A model generated the notes under the pieces. The model was not told the origin of the DNA. It worked only from the letters and a program-made list of their open reading frames with translations, and made no database searches. A program made the position numbers and the translations under genes. From assembly GCA_949128115.1 (NCBI GenBank), contig OX421962.1:37595745-37659744 (forward strand): a stretch of 64,000 nucleotides of DNA. Direction: 5' to 3'. Positions 43,045-52,819 of the stretch are shown here, piece after piece (position 1 is the stretch's first letter; the number at the start of each line of letters is the position of its first letter). This DNA is from Anaspis maculata (lineage: Eukaryota; Arthropoda; Insecta; Coleoptera; Scraptiidae).

Positions 43045-43586
43045 AGTGCTGAAGGGAACTGAACGCACGACAGCACTTGCAAAGGTACTGAGGGGAACTG
43101 AACGCACAACAGTACACGAACCTCTTATCAAAAGTACTAAAGGGAACTGAACGCACGATAGCACTTGCAAAGGTACTGAGGGGAACTGAACGCACAACAG
43201 TACACGAACCTCTTCTCAAAAGTACTGAAGGGAAATGAACGCACGACAGCACTTGCAACTGTACTGAGGGGAAATGAACGCACAACAGTACATCTCTCAC
43301 TTCTGTACGGCGGGAAAACCAACGCACACACCGTACTGGCTCGGGGTCACACATTTCTCAAACATTTCTCAAACATTTCTCAAACTTTGCTGCGGGAAGT
43401 ACGCACACCAGCAAAGCCCAGCTGAGGGGAAACTAACGCACAACAGCTGTCAACGGACGGGAAGGAACGCACATCCGGCTTACATCTCTGCATGAGCCAA
43501 CAAACCCCTTGGCCCTCTTGGCCGATGCACTGAGGGGAAAACACGCTCAACAGTGCACTTCTCTGGAGGGACATAAACACGCTCCA
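43045..43586. repeat. Array of ~12 hairpins with constant loops and covarying stems
   Basis: Successive stem/loop/stem units: AGTGCTG...CAGCACT (43045-43077), GTACTG...CAGTAC (43085-43115), AGTACTA...TAGCACT (43133-43165), GTACTG...CAGTAC (43173-43203), AGTACTG...CAGCACT (43221-43253), TGTACTG...CAGTACA (43260-43292), GTACGG...CCGTAC (43305-43336), CTTTGCTG...CAGCAAAG (43385-43416), CAGCTG...CAGCTG (43419-43449), CGGA...TCCG (43454-43477), TGCACTG...CAGTGCA (43526-43557), TGGAG...CTCCA (43564-43586). Loops of 13-20 bases follow RGGGAANNNAACGCACNA, except the last two, which are weaker. Stem sequence varies but pairing is kept. Biological role unknown. Confidence 0.9.
43351..43383 (+). repeat. 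Three 11-bp direct repeats in the LTR
   Basis: ACATTTCTCAA occurs three times head to tail between hairpin units 7 and 8. The same is found at 48692-48724 in the 3' LTR. Confidence 0.95.
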
Positions 43587-43831
43587 CTCACTTTTCTTTG
43601 TTCAAGAGGTTGACTAACACTAATCATCTCTAACTACTTGTTCACTAGAGTCTAAAATCGCCTCGTCTCTTCTTCAACCTTCCGGCCTCTGGCCGTCATC
43701 GATATTCATAACCGATATTCACAATTTCTTGAGACGCAGTTTCTTGCTTCGACTGAACTATTTCACAGTTTTGCCAGCTCTAGGTATTTACTACAGGTGC
43801 CTCTTCACTCAATGATTTTTCTCAACAACTA

Positions 43832-43837
43832 AATAAA
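43832..43837 (+). promoter_or_regulatory. Candidate poly(A) signal in the LTR
   Basis: AATAAA within CTAAATAAAATTAAC, about 195 bp before the LTR end (also at 49173-49178 in the 3' LTR). The position is compatible with an R-region signal; no cleavage site can be shown. Confidence 0.4.
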
Positions 43838-44032
43838 ATTAACAGAAGAAAGCTTGTGAGTAACTCACCTGTTCTCCAAATAATGCACTCTCGCAGGAAA
43901 CACAAGCAACAACAAAGCACGCATCGTATATGGTGCACGTGCGACATCTAAAACGGGAATGCCCCAGCTCGGCATTCGATCTGAACTCGCGGTTCGATCA
44001 TTTTAACAACATAAAATTCCACATGTCTTACA

Positions 44033-44319
44033 GTCGGCCATCCTGAAAGACGCCTCGTCCCGAGGTGTCCTTAGTCGTCAGTCGGCCCTGGAGCAGACAG
44101 CACGACATCGTCTTGTCCACTGTCGCTGGCTGTATCGTCAGAAACGCCTCCTGGGGAGACCGAAGACGTCTCCAATTCAAAAGCATCCACACGCTCATAC
44201 TGTGCCTCCGCAGTTCTCCGCGAGCCTGCCTTCTTTTACAAACTACCGATCGTTAGGCAATACGGTTTTTCAACCATTGAGCCACTGTACGGCGGCCAGA
44301 GTGTGAAAATCGTTCGAGA
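44033..44319 (+). other. Leader after the 5' LTR; no tRNA primer site recognised
   Basis: The bases directly after the LTR (GTCGGCCATCCTGAAAGACG) do not begin with TGG or otherwise look like a tRNA 3'-end complement. A strong 9-bp hairpin with a 3-base loop, GACGCCTCG-TCC-CGAGGTGTC (one G-T pair), sits at 44049-44069. GTCGGCC is repeated at 44033 and 44081. A 63-codon frame at 44065-44256 is not recognisable as gag. Confidence 0.6.
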
Positions 44320-44565
44320 ATGAGACAATTTAGGGAAACACAACATCGCAGCTGCTATACGTGTGGAGGCTGGGCATACTTCCAGCGTTTGGAACTCGTG
44401 TTTCAACAAAGAAAACTGATAACTTGTTCCATTTTGGGTGAACAAGACCCATTTCAACTGCTTACGAAGAGAAAAAAACGCTACAACTTATGCCGTCGAC
44501 CAGGACATCTTGCCGCTGAATGTTTTTCCAAAAAGAAAACTGGGAAAACCACACCAGTTGCATGA
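44320..44565 (+). pseudogene. Degraded gag with zinc-knuckle remnants
   Basis: Gag packages retrotransposon RNA through CX2CX4HX4C zinc knuckles. The 81-codon frame (ATG at 44320) contains two such regions. CYTCGG...YFQR lacks the histidine and final cysteine positions. YNLCRRPGHLAAEC keeps three of the four metal ligands but has tyrosine at the first cysteine position. It is followed by a lysine-rich tail (FSKKKTGK). A full gag would be several hundred residues; the matrix/capsid part is not recognisable upstream. The frame could be chance-open remains rather than a translated gene. Confidence 0.75.
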
Positions 44566-44639
44566 CTGTATGACACAAATGATTCTGCCAATTAAAAACT
44601 TTACACAACAAATGACTCTGCCAATCAAAAACTTTAAAC

Positions 44640-44915
44640 AACCATTTCGCTTAATGACTCGTCCACTTTTGCATACATTGATTTTGGAAGTTCGTGCACA
44701 ACAGTTCGTAACTCAGAAGCTCAACGTTCAAACCAGAAACCAATCCTACGGCTAAAACGATCCTACGCGGCTACGGCGGTGCCCAAACTTTAACCTTGGT
44801 TCACCTTCATCCATTGTCGTCATTTCTTAAGTTGCATCGTGCGAGGAAACCCATCTCATGCCAGCTACACTTCAAGAGGTGCCCGTACTAAATAGGGACA
44901 ACTTTCACTGAACTT
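44640..44915 (+). pseudogene. Degraded aspartic protease region of pol
   Basis: One frame reads STFAYIDFGSSCTTVRNSEAQ (split here: STFAYIDFGSS, then CTTVRNSEAQ) at 44662-44724. This is the position of the retropepsin D-T/S-G active-site box, but with phenylalanine in place of threonine or serine. About 150 bases on, another frame gives LQEVPVLNRDNF, resembling the conserved VLIGRD segment near the end of Gypsy proteases, followed by a stop. Retropepsins cut Gag-Pol in the particle; this copy is frame-broken. Confidence 0.7.
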
Positions 44916-45332
44916 CCAGGACTAACTACTGCAAAGGATGACTCTTCCTTACTTTCCCAAAATCTTCCCACTGTCTTAGCGACACCCGTTGCAAAAGCTG
45001 TTCAGCCGAAAAGCGCCAGTCTTTTTTTTTCAATCACTTGGGACATCAATAAGTCAGTCATGACGGCTACGAAGGGGATTTACTGATCGGAGCCAGCATC
45101 CGTGCAGAAGAAGGCACGAACATGATATCCCTCGAATCATACTCACTCTGCAAAAAGGGAAAGTTCTCTGCTGTATCCTGCGTCAACCTGTCTGAAAAAT
45201 GTCACTACAACGAGGATTAACTTTTCGTCGGAACGTGGTCTTGTGTCAAAGCGGAAATTGTACAAAAAGAAATGTTTTCAGCGTGGTGACACCACCGCTG
45301 ACGGACCCACTTGATAGAATAACCAATAATCA

Positions 45333-46200
45333 TTGGCCCAATTGCTGACGTGCAAAAGAAGAACTGCACCAATTGTTGATCGCGTCTCGGAGTGCTTCAC
45401 TCAGTCAATGTCTGAATTAGGTTGTGCGAAATCTGCTCAAATGGATATTCACTCAAGCGAGGACAAACTATCCAGTTCGCTTTCCCTCCGGATGTCGAGG
45501 GTTGAACAAGACTCAGTGACAAACGTCGTGGAGGAACTGCTATGGACCATTCTTGTTCGTGAATCAAGCTCGGACTATTGCTCTCCTGTACTGCCGAAGA
45601 AGAACGGCAAACACAGACTGTGGAGCGATTGGCGTAAACTAAAGGCAATGACAATTCGAGACCATTCTTTACCCAGAACTGAGGATCAGATTGCTTGCTG
45701 CAGGGAGGAGCATACTTTCCAAGTCAAAATTTCAAAAGCGACCGTTATCCAATGCCATTCTCAAAACCATCTAAGAAGGATACTTCGTTTGTTATTCCAT
45801 CGGGACGTTTGCTTACGACTAAATGCCTTTTGGCCTAACAAATGCACCTCGAGTTTCCCACCAACTTAGGAACACATTGTGGACACCAACTCGAGAAAAT
45901 GCAGTAGTCGACGTTGATGATGTCCTTTTGCATTCGCGGCCCATTGACGAAGCCTTAGACATCAGGTGTTGGAGATCTTGAGAGAAGAAGGTCTCACCCT
46001 GACTGAAGCAATGTTCGTTCTGGATGACTACTGTTAACTTCTTGGTTTTGCAAGCGAGAAAAACACAGTAAGACCTGGTGAGGACAAAATAATAGCAGTC
46101 GGCTGCCTTCCCGTAACAACGACAGTTACTACAGTGTGACAATTTTTGGGACTCACTGGCGATATTCGACAGTCTGTGACTATGTAAAAGACGCCGCCCT
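45333..46200 (+). pseudogene. Degraded reverse transcriptase (Ty3/Gypsy type)
   Basis: In the 178-codon frame from 45333, RESSSDYCSPVLPKKNGKHR and LWSDWRKLKAMTIRDHSLPR match the fingers of Gypsy reverse transcriptases. Another frame supplies KKDTSFVIPSGR. A third gives MPFGLTNAP (45823-45849), then VVDVDDVLLHS (45904-45936), the catalytic Y-x-D-D box with aspartate instead of tyrosine. The connection follows: VLEILREEGLTLTEA, then FLGLTGDIRQ at 46145-46174. At least three frame changes and several stops intervene. The enzyme copies element RNA into DNA; this copy cannot. Confidence 0.9.
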
Positions 46201-46229
46201 TATCGCCAAGTTGCTCCCAATCTTACTGA

Positions 46230-46500
46230 AAAAGTGCGTTAGTTGAGTCTGGGCAGATGGGCAAAAACAAGCCTTTCAACGACTTCAGGAAATACTGATG
46301 ACACGACCGATTGACTCTTTTCGATCCTGCACTTGCAACAGAAGTTCACTGTTGAGATAAGCCTTCACAGTTGTAACTGACGGTAACGCGTTAAAAGTTA
46401 CACCAACAAAAAGAACAACTCATTCCAAAGATTTCTCGATGATGGCTGCAGTTGCTCAAATTCACCTTTGAAGTAAAGTGTCGACGCCTGTAGTCGCAAC
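46230..46500 (+). pseudogene. Degraded RNase H region of pol
   Basis: KQAFQRLQEILMTRPI (46264-46311) matches the segment joining reverse transcriptase to RNase H in Gypsy elements. VVTDGNALK (46372-46398) lies where the first catalytic Asp (TDAS-type box) is expected. No later catalytic residues can be followed. Stops and frame changes are present on all sides. Confidence 0.6.
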
Positions 46501-46609
46501 CCTCCAAGCGAAGTCCCTTTCGCGAGCTCCTCGGAGCCTAGCACTGTTGAAGTCATGCCACTGAAAAAGCTGATGGGGTACTTGCTGGGCAACTGACAAA
46601 CGAGAGCCC

Positions 46610-46800
46610 GTGGCTTACAGTGGGTTGTGCCGAAAGGCATGAGACAGCGAGTGGTCAAAGTCGCTCATCACGATGATTCTGGCCCCTTTGCCGTGGAGAC
46701 GACCCTGTACAACTTGTGTGAGCATTATTGGTCTCCACGTTTGCGGCAGTCTGTGGTACAATAGGTATATCTCGATGGGAGTTTGTACATTCACCGAGAC
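46610..46800 (+). pseudogene. Degraded integrase N-terminal domain
   Basis: The frame VVPKGMRQRVVKVAHHDDSG, then PFAVETTLYNLCEHYWSPRLRQ, follows the HHCC zinc-domain region of Gypsy integrases (VP..LR..V...HH...GH.G...T...L...++WP.+R). Histidines are in place, while the cysteine pair downstream is only partly suggested (YISMGVC in another frame). No catalytic DDE core is recognisable from 46800 to 47850, so most of the integrase has been lost or scrambled. Confidence 0.75.
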
Positions 46801-47850
46801 GACGTTGGGTTGCGCTCACGCAAGATAAGCAAAAACTTGCGTTTGACAAAAAAAACGGATAGCGTCGAAGAAATCCAAGGAAGGCGGTTTAGTTTCGACA
46901 GAAAATAATATTCTAACATCGGGTACAAGCTCCTGTCTTTACGACAGTATCGTGTAGTCCGTCACTAATACAGGAAACGGCATCAGCTCCGAAGACGTTA
47001 CATAGGTTCAAAATCTTCGTGGCACTTCCGTCGCACCACCTCCTACAAGCGGGCGCGAAAAGCGCGTTTTGAAGGGAAGGGAACAGTACTGCGAAGCTTT
47101 TGTTTCCTCGCGTCCCATGAAAACCGAATACTTGGGACGACTAGATTACGATGCTGCCGATATCAAGTTGGTAAAAATAGAAAATAAATTCAAGCAATAG
47201 TTTAAGCTTGCGACAAAAACTCTCATACACACATATTTTATGGTTCCCTAACGCGTTCTTCGCGCTCGAGGCACGTCCCATGTGATGTCGTCACCGCGCT
47301 AGTAAACGCCAAGTAGGTACCTATTTTTCGGTTTGAAACAGATGATGGGACCTTAGTACACCCAGAAACAATTGACCTAACTAGGACGCTGTATCCGATC
47401 TGATTCACATTCGGCAGAAAAATCCCATTTTTACACACGTCTCGTTGTTTAATTCCGGGAACAATGAACGAGGCAATGCGGACAAGCTTATTTAAAATTC
47501 CCTACACCGTGATTTTTAAATGCATGAAAAACAACACCCCTGTAAAATCAATTCGTGCAGGCCGTCGTCGAACACATCTGGCGTCGGCTAAACATGCAGA
47601 CCATGAGAGTCCCGTCTCCGATCCCCATTTTTACGCGCGAAGGCATTAATTAATTAAAAACTAGTGGAAAAGTGCGTGCCATCGCACCCGCACCTGCTGA
47701 AGCGCTTTCAGCATCTTAGCGCCCAACTTGCTGGTTTCGTTTAAAAAAAGAAACAGAATAAATCGAAACAATACCTCAGTCACTCAAAAGAAAACCGTCG
47801 CCGTCCAACCAAATCTTTTTTTTTTGTTGCTTTAAAACAAAACAACTTGC
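46801..47850 (+). other. 3' internal part of the LTR element; nothing recognised
   Basis: About 1 kb where integrase core and 3' untranslated sequence would be expected. Frames 47238-47438 (minus) and 47464-47649 (plus) carry no domain. GCGCGAAAAGCGCG (47053-47066) is a short palindrome. Confidence 0.5.
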
Positions 47851-47985
47851 GCACGAACTGAGATCGCAGTAACTCAGATCGCATGAACTCAGATCGCATG
47901 AGCTCAGATCGCAAGAACTCAGATCGCACGAACTCAGATCGCACGAACTCAGATCGCATGAACTCAGATCGCATGAACTCAGATC
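47851..47985 (+). repeat. Nine 15-bp tandem repeats just before the 3' LTR
   Basis: The unit GCATGAACTCAGATC, with single-base variants, is repeated nine times without gaps. It ends 12 bases before the LTR, in the place where a polypurine tract is normally found. Because 15 is a multiple of 3, two minus-strand frames read as pentapeptide repeats (RSEFM / CDLSS); these are not genes. Confidence 0.97.
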
Positions 47986-47997
47986 CCACTTCTGAAC

Positions 47998-49373
47998 TGA
48001 AAGGAGTGGGGCAAAATTGATTTTTTTTTTTTGATCTAATGACAATACTCAAAACATCTTTTCTTTTTTTTTGACCCAACTACTTGTAACTAATGCATGT
48101 GATCTGGTTGGTCCGACGGAGATGATCCTTCGCGTTGCAGGGAACCCTGTAATAGAAAAATACACACCTAAGCTTTTCTGTCAAACATTACTTATTTCAT
48201 AGCTTTGTTCTACTTGTATTTCTTCACTCTACGGCTCATAATATTCGCTCTTTTATTGCGCATGCGCATCCTGTAACTACACTACCTATGAGGCCACCAT
48301 TATTACATCTTTCTCTGTTCTCACATCTTTCTTTTTCTCTTTTCTCACATCTTTCTCTTTTCACACCTATCATCTTGTCAACACTAGTGCTGAAGGGAAC
48401 TGAACGCACGACAGCACTTGCAAAGGTACTGAGGGGAACTGAACGCACAACAGTACACGAACCTCTTATCAAAAGTACTAAAGGGAACTGAACGCACGAT
48501 AGCACTTGCAAAGGTACTGAGGGGAACTGAACGCACAACAGTACACGAACCTCTTCTCAAAAGTACTGAAGGGAAATGAACGCACGACAGCACTTGCAAC
48601 TGTACTGAGGGGAAATGAACGCACAACAGTACATCTCTCACTTCTGTACGGCGGGAAAACCAACGCACACACCGTACTGGCTCGGGGTCACACATTTCTC
48701 AAACATTTCTCAAACATTTCTCAAACTTTGCTGCGGGAAGTACGCACACCAGCAAAGCCCAGCTGAGGGGAAACTAACGCACAACAGCTGTCAACGGACG
48801 GGAAGGAACGCACATCCGGCTTACATCTCTGCATGAGCCAACAAACCCCTTGGCCCTCTTGGCCGATGCACTGAGGGGAAAACACGCTCAACAGTGCACT
48901 TCTCTGGAGGGACATAAACACGCTCCACTCACTTTTCTTTGTTCAAGAGGTTGACTAACACTAATCATCTCTAACTACTTGTTCACTAGAGTCTAAAATC
49001 GCCTCGTCTCTTCTTCAACCTTCCGGCCTCTGGCCGTCATCGATATTCATAACCGATATTCACAATTTCTTGAGACGCAGTTTCTTGCTTCGACTGAACT
49101 ATTTCACAGTTTTGCCAGCTCTAGGTATTTACTACAGGTGCCTCTTCACTCAATGATTTTTCTCAACAACTAAATAAAATTAACAGAAGAAAGCTTGTGA
49201 GTAACTCACCTGTTCTCCAAATAATGCACTCTCGCAGGAAACACAAGCAACAACAAAGCACGCATCGTATATGGTGCACGTGCGACATCTAAAACGGGAA
49301 TGCCCCAGCTCGGCATTCGATCTGAACTCGCGGTTCGATCATTTTAACAACATAAAATTCCACATGTCTTACA
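47998..49373 (+). repeat. 3' LTR
   Basis: Offset from the 5' LTR by a constant 5341 bp throughout, with no indel and no substitution in the lines I compared. All minus-strand open frames in the two LTRs have the same translations. Followed by ATAG, the target duplication. The first 14 bases TGAAAGGAGTGGGG are purine-rich and may serve in place of, or include, the priming tract. Confidence 0.95.
48386..48927. repeat. Hairpin array, 3' LTR copy
   Basis: The same ~12 stem-loops as 43045-43586, shifted by 5341 bp. Being in both LTRs, the array would be present at both ends of the integrated element and, depending on its place relative to the transcription start, in the RNA. Confidence 0.9.
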
Positions 49374-49377
49374 ATAG

Positions 49378-51002
49378 GTAACACATAAACCTCGCCAAAC
49401 TACATGTTATACCGGGTGTTTATAAACGTCTGTGATCGCATCGCCTTTGGAATCCGCTCTCGATCACTACAATTGCGCCTGTTACTACGTTTTTCGGCCT
49501 GACCCAAGCCTGCCGCGATCACAGTCTCTTATAAACACCCCGTAGATAAGAAAGATTTGTTCAGCTTTCTGAGTTTTACTGGGACGCTCTGGGAGCCAAA
49601 TCGACAGACCTGCAAAATGGGCAATCTCAAGCATCATGCGTCGTATAGGTATCTATAGGTGTATAGCAAAAGGACAACGGCGGTTGGTGCAGGACAATCC
49701 ATCTGCTCACCGATGCCAAACACGTTCTCGTCTTTCGCAGACGCGACTCCGTCTTCCGTTATTTGCCTCTTTCTTGTGTGCTTGCCTCTTCTGGAATAAT
49801 CCGCAATAGCGCAACAAACAACAAGAAAGAACGGAGGCAGCAGGCTGGCCAGTCGGAGCAGCAGCCAGCGGCGCACAAGAGGTCAACGTCAACTCGGGAC
49901 CTATGGCCTTGAAAGAACTGCACGTCGGCTCGAGGAACCTGCAGATCCATGGGCGGAGGCGAAGCGTTACATTCTTTGTACTTTGTCGCACGTATCTACC
50001 TATACCAGTGCACACAATTCCACCGTACTTATCCGACCGTTCCTACCGAAGATTTCAATAAAATTCAAATTTATGCGTGCGAGTTCTGGTGCCACCCTTC
50101 TTTCCGGGCCACCTAACTTCCAGGTTGTTCTCTTCCGGCCGGAAAGCTATGCGGAACGTTTTCCGTTTGAATTCATGCAAGAAACCACCACCAGATTCTA
50201 TATTTTTCTATGTAGTAGCATATACCTGCAGTGTACGCCACTGTTCGCCAATCCTCCCCGGCTTTATAGCGGAAACACGCCATAAGCAGGCAATGTATAG
50301 ACAATTATTATAGCTCGCGATTTTTTCCTTCATCAACCCGGGGACGGCCTTATACGGCGATTCCTGTTTTGTAAGAGCGGCGGAGATGGGAGGAGGCGCG
50401 CCACCATCCGACCGGCAGGGTTCTCTTTTTTCGCCTTTTTGGGCAAAACACGAGATGATGGTGATAAAAATCTCCGGAGAACAAGTGCGACTGAGACTGG
50501 TATAATCCAATGCAAACGTTTTGCGAGCGGGGTTGGCCAAGGAGTCATGTCGTGTTCAGGCTCGTGTTTATGTGCCATAAAAGACATAAAACCTCCACCT
50601 GACCTACGGAGTTGGTGCCGTTTTGGGGATTGTTGAACCACTGGCTGAACTTGAGGCTGCATCATCGCGACGCTCAACCTGCTGAGGCTGTATATGAGAG
50701 ATTCAAATCTTGCTGAGCCAATTTCTGCTATAAACCAAGCTTTTCACGGTGTCTGCACCGACTGCCATCGTGGCACCATTTCTTAAAAGCTGCTCAGGGG
50801 TCTAATGAACATTTGTGACAAGTCTCATCGCTTGATCATTTTTTGCAAGGTTGTAGCCCTTAACGTCCGAACTACTATAGAAAATTTAAAATGGCGAATC
50901 AACGGTAACTGATGGCATATCTGTTGAACGTTCCAGCAACAATTCAGCCCGAAAAAAAATAGCCCTAAACTTATCTTATCCGCAAATTCAGCAACAATAA
51001 GC
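49378..51002. other. No gene recognised; GC-richer patch 49560-50620
   Basis: 49390-49550 holds an imperfect inverted pair (GGGTGTTTATAAACGTCTGTGATCG near 49413 against GATCACAGTCTCTTATAAACACCC near 49517), so a ~130-bp TIR element is likely here. 49600-50650 is GC-richer, with overlapping frames up to 114 codons on both strands (49634-50677) and no domain. It may be exon or promoter DNA of a host gene. Confidence 0.4.
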
Positions 51003-51145
51003 GTTCAAGTATACTGTCGTCATCAAGTGACTTATTTTATGATCTATGACGGTTACCAAGCAGGTACGATTTTGATTGGCTCCTGCCTAGCTACCGACTT
51101 CGATCATAGGTCACTCGACTTCGAAAATACTTGAATACTCGTCAT
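51003..51145. repeat. Weak foldback sequence
   Basis: GCGTTCAAGTATACTGTCGTC...AGTGAC...GATC...GGTTACCAAGCAGG pairs imperfectly with CCTGCCTAGCTACC...GATCATAGGTCACT...AATACTTGAATACTC. An aged MITE is the likely explanation. Confidence 0.5.
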
Positions 51146-51339
51146 AAATAAAAATAGATGACCGCTCTTCTACATTTGTGTGTGTTAGTAGAATCGGTTT
51201 TTGAGGACTTTTCTCAATAGAATATTCTATTTTCAAAACAGTCTCATAATTTGCAATTCCATCACCATGGCAAACACTACTTAGACAAAAAGTTATTAGA
51301 AATTACATCATGCAGTCGTTGTAGATTCACTTCAAGGTC

Positions 51340-51885
51340 GCTCTATGAAATGCGCAACGCAGCCGCAACGCGAGACACAACGTTCCTGATTGGCTCGCAA
51401 GGAATTTGCTGCGTTTCGATGGTTTTGCGATTACCTTGCTCGCCAATCAGAAACGCAGTGCCGTCTTTTGAACAAATGGGGCCCCCGGCACAAGGCAGTG
51501 AGGGGCCCCCATATAAAGGTTTGTGGAAAAAAGCACGTGAGTAAGGCGAGCACCACCGTCGCAGGTTATTATTTAACAAACTTTTTTTCATAAAAATTTC
51601 GCTCTTTTTCAAAAATTTTAATAGAAAACCGGTCTTTTCTTGATTAGTTTAGTGAGATGGAGCGTCGTGGACTGTTGGGGGGTAAGGGGAGGCGCACGAT
51701 CAGCTCAGAAAGTGACATAATTAAATAAACGTCGTAAACGGGATATGAGAACCACATTTTTTACAAAAATAGTCTTTACTTTTGGAAATTAAGGGGGCCT
51801 TGGGGGCCCCCAAAAAAGCCGGGGCCCTGGGCATAGGCCCTTCGGGCCCTTGCCTGAAGACGTCACTGCAGAAACGTTGCTCCTT
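51340..51885. repeat. GGGGCCCC-rich inverted repeats, possible decayed TIR element
   Basis: GGGGCCCCCGGC and AGGGGCCCCCAT (51479-51514) are inverted at TGGGGGCCCCC and GCCGGGGCCC (51799-51829). Just upstream, TTCCTGATTGGCTCGCAAGGAA and CCTTGCTCGCCAATCAGAAA pair as a separate hairpin (51382-51462). The right side ends CCTGAAGACGTCACTGCAG, whose reverse begins CAGTGACGTC, similar to hAT tips, but no target duplication is found. Confidence 0.45.
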
Positions 51886-52811
51886 ATTGCGTGGCGACTG
51901 CGGCTGCTTTGCGTTTTTTCATAGAGCAGCCGTTAAATAATACCTATCTAAGTTGAAAGGCTAATACAATACCTATACTGCCAGAGATGAATTGCGTGTT
52001 TTTTGAGATCCTTCCTAATTTGTTCATATTTGATATGTCACATTAGAAATAAGGCTAGATCAATTTAGAAACCATTCGTGAAAAAATCTGCTATACGCCA
52101 CTATAATAAACTGTTAGCATTCTAGATTTGCTTTTCAAAAATATTTTTCCAACTGCTCGCTGCCTGAAAACATTAGAAATTGATTATAATACATAACAAC
52201 TTACTTATTGCCATTCGTTTTTATTCTCAAGCGATTTATTCTTAGGTATCCAATCCAACATTCATATCCCATATTCGTATTTTCTTTCTGCACAGCATTT
52301 TGAGGCACCGAAAGTTTTCATCTTTGTCAAGGAAATCCTTCTTCTATATGGCTAGAAATTACACAAGTGCAGAAGCGCGTTCCCACAATTCGCCAGTAAT
52401 TGCGGCTGCCTTCAGTCCATGTGGAAGGAACGGAACGATAATTTGGCTAATTCAGGCTTGTGCTCGCTTGCTGACTATCGCTGAATTGTCGGTGTTTGCT
52501 TTTAGGCCGTCGTCGGCGACGGCGGGGGGTTTTGACGGAAAATACCTACCTCTGAAAACTGCGAAGGGTTTCTTTCCTGTATTATATACGTATTCGTGCT
52601 CGCGTAACGACCTGTTATTATTAGAGATGGCGTTGAACTCCGAAATGCGTTTCAAGTTGAGATGAGGTGGTGTCCTCGATTTCCGGTTGGCTTTGACAAA
52701 AAATCTGAAAATTTTCTCGTTTTTCGTCGCAATGAGATGACTAAAATTCATGAGCTGGAGAAAGAAAAATAGAGTTTCCGATGGCTTGAAGCAGAAAGGT
52801 GGTGGTGAGAG
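51886..52811. other. No gene or repeat recognised
   Basis: Mixed sequence. 121-codon frames on opposite strands (52300-52665 plus, 52452-52817 minus) overlap and neither has a domain I can name. Confidence 0.4.
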
Positions 52812-52819
52812 CCTCAAAA

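Larger units (their letters stand above)
42657..44032 (+). repeat. 5' LTR
   Basis: 1376 bp, beginning TGAAAGGAGTGGGGCAAAAT and ending CACATGTCTTACA. It carries the array of hairpins (43045-43586), an 11-bp direct triplet (43351-43383), an AATAAA and a GTGAGTAACTCAC palindrome (43856-43868). Frames reported on its minus strand (42895-43580) are translations of the hairpin repeats. The U3/R/U5 division cannot be fixed from sequence alone. Confidence 0.95.
42657..49373 (+). mobile_element. 6.7-kb Ty3/Gypsy-type LTR retrotransposon, full-length but defective
   Basis: Two 1376-bp direct repeats (42657-44032, 47998-49373) start TGAAAGG and end CTTACA, and the whole is flanked by a perfect 4-bp duplication ATAG (42653-42656, 49374-49377). 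TG...CA ends with a 4-bp duplication are usual for Ty3/Gypsy. The internal 3965 bp hold degraded gag zinc-knuckle, protease, reverse transcriptase, RNase H and integrase pieces in the Gypsy order. All are broken by stops and frame changes, and no env-like frame is seen. The LTRs show no difference in the lines I compared, which implies recent insertion. A copy whose genes were already dead and which moved using proteins from another element is the simplest explanation. Confidence 0.95.

Noticed and set aside
42895..43580. Minus-strand open frames in the LTR (also 48236-48921) with repeated VRSVPLSTF-type peptides
   Set aside because: They are translations of the hairpin repeats, identical in both LTRs because the LTRs are identical, and overlap one another in different frames.
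44049..44069. Hammerhead or other known ribozyme near the LTR
   Set aside because: The hairpins lack the CTGATGA...GAAA core; only simple stem-loops are seen.
47851..47985. CRISPR-like short repeats
   Set aside because: The 15-bp units are contiguous with no spacers and lie in a eukaryotic retrotransposon; this is a tandem repeat.
47776..48079. Minus-strand frames reading RSEFM or CDLSS pentapeptide repeats
   Set aside because: A 15-bp repeat is open in any frame free of stops; no protein is implied.
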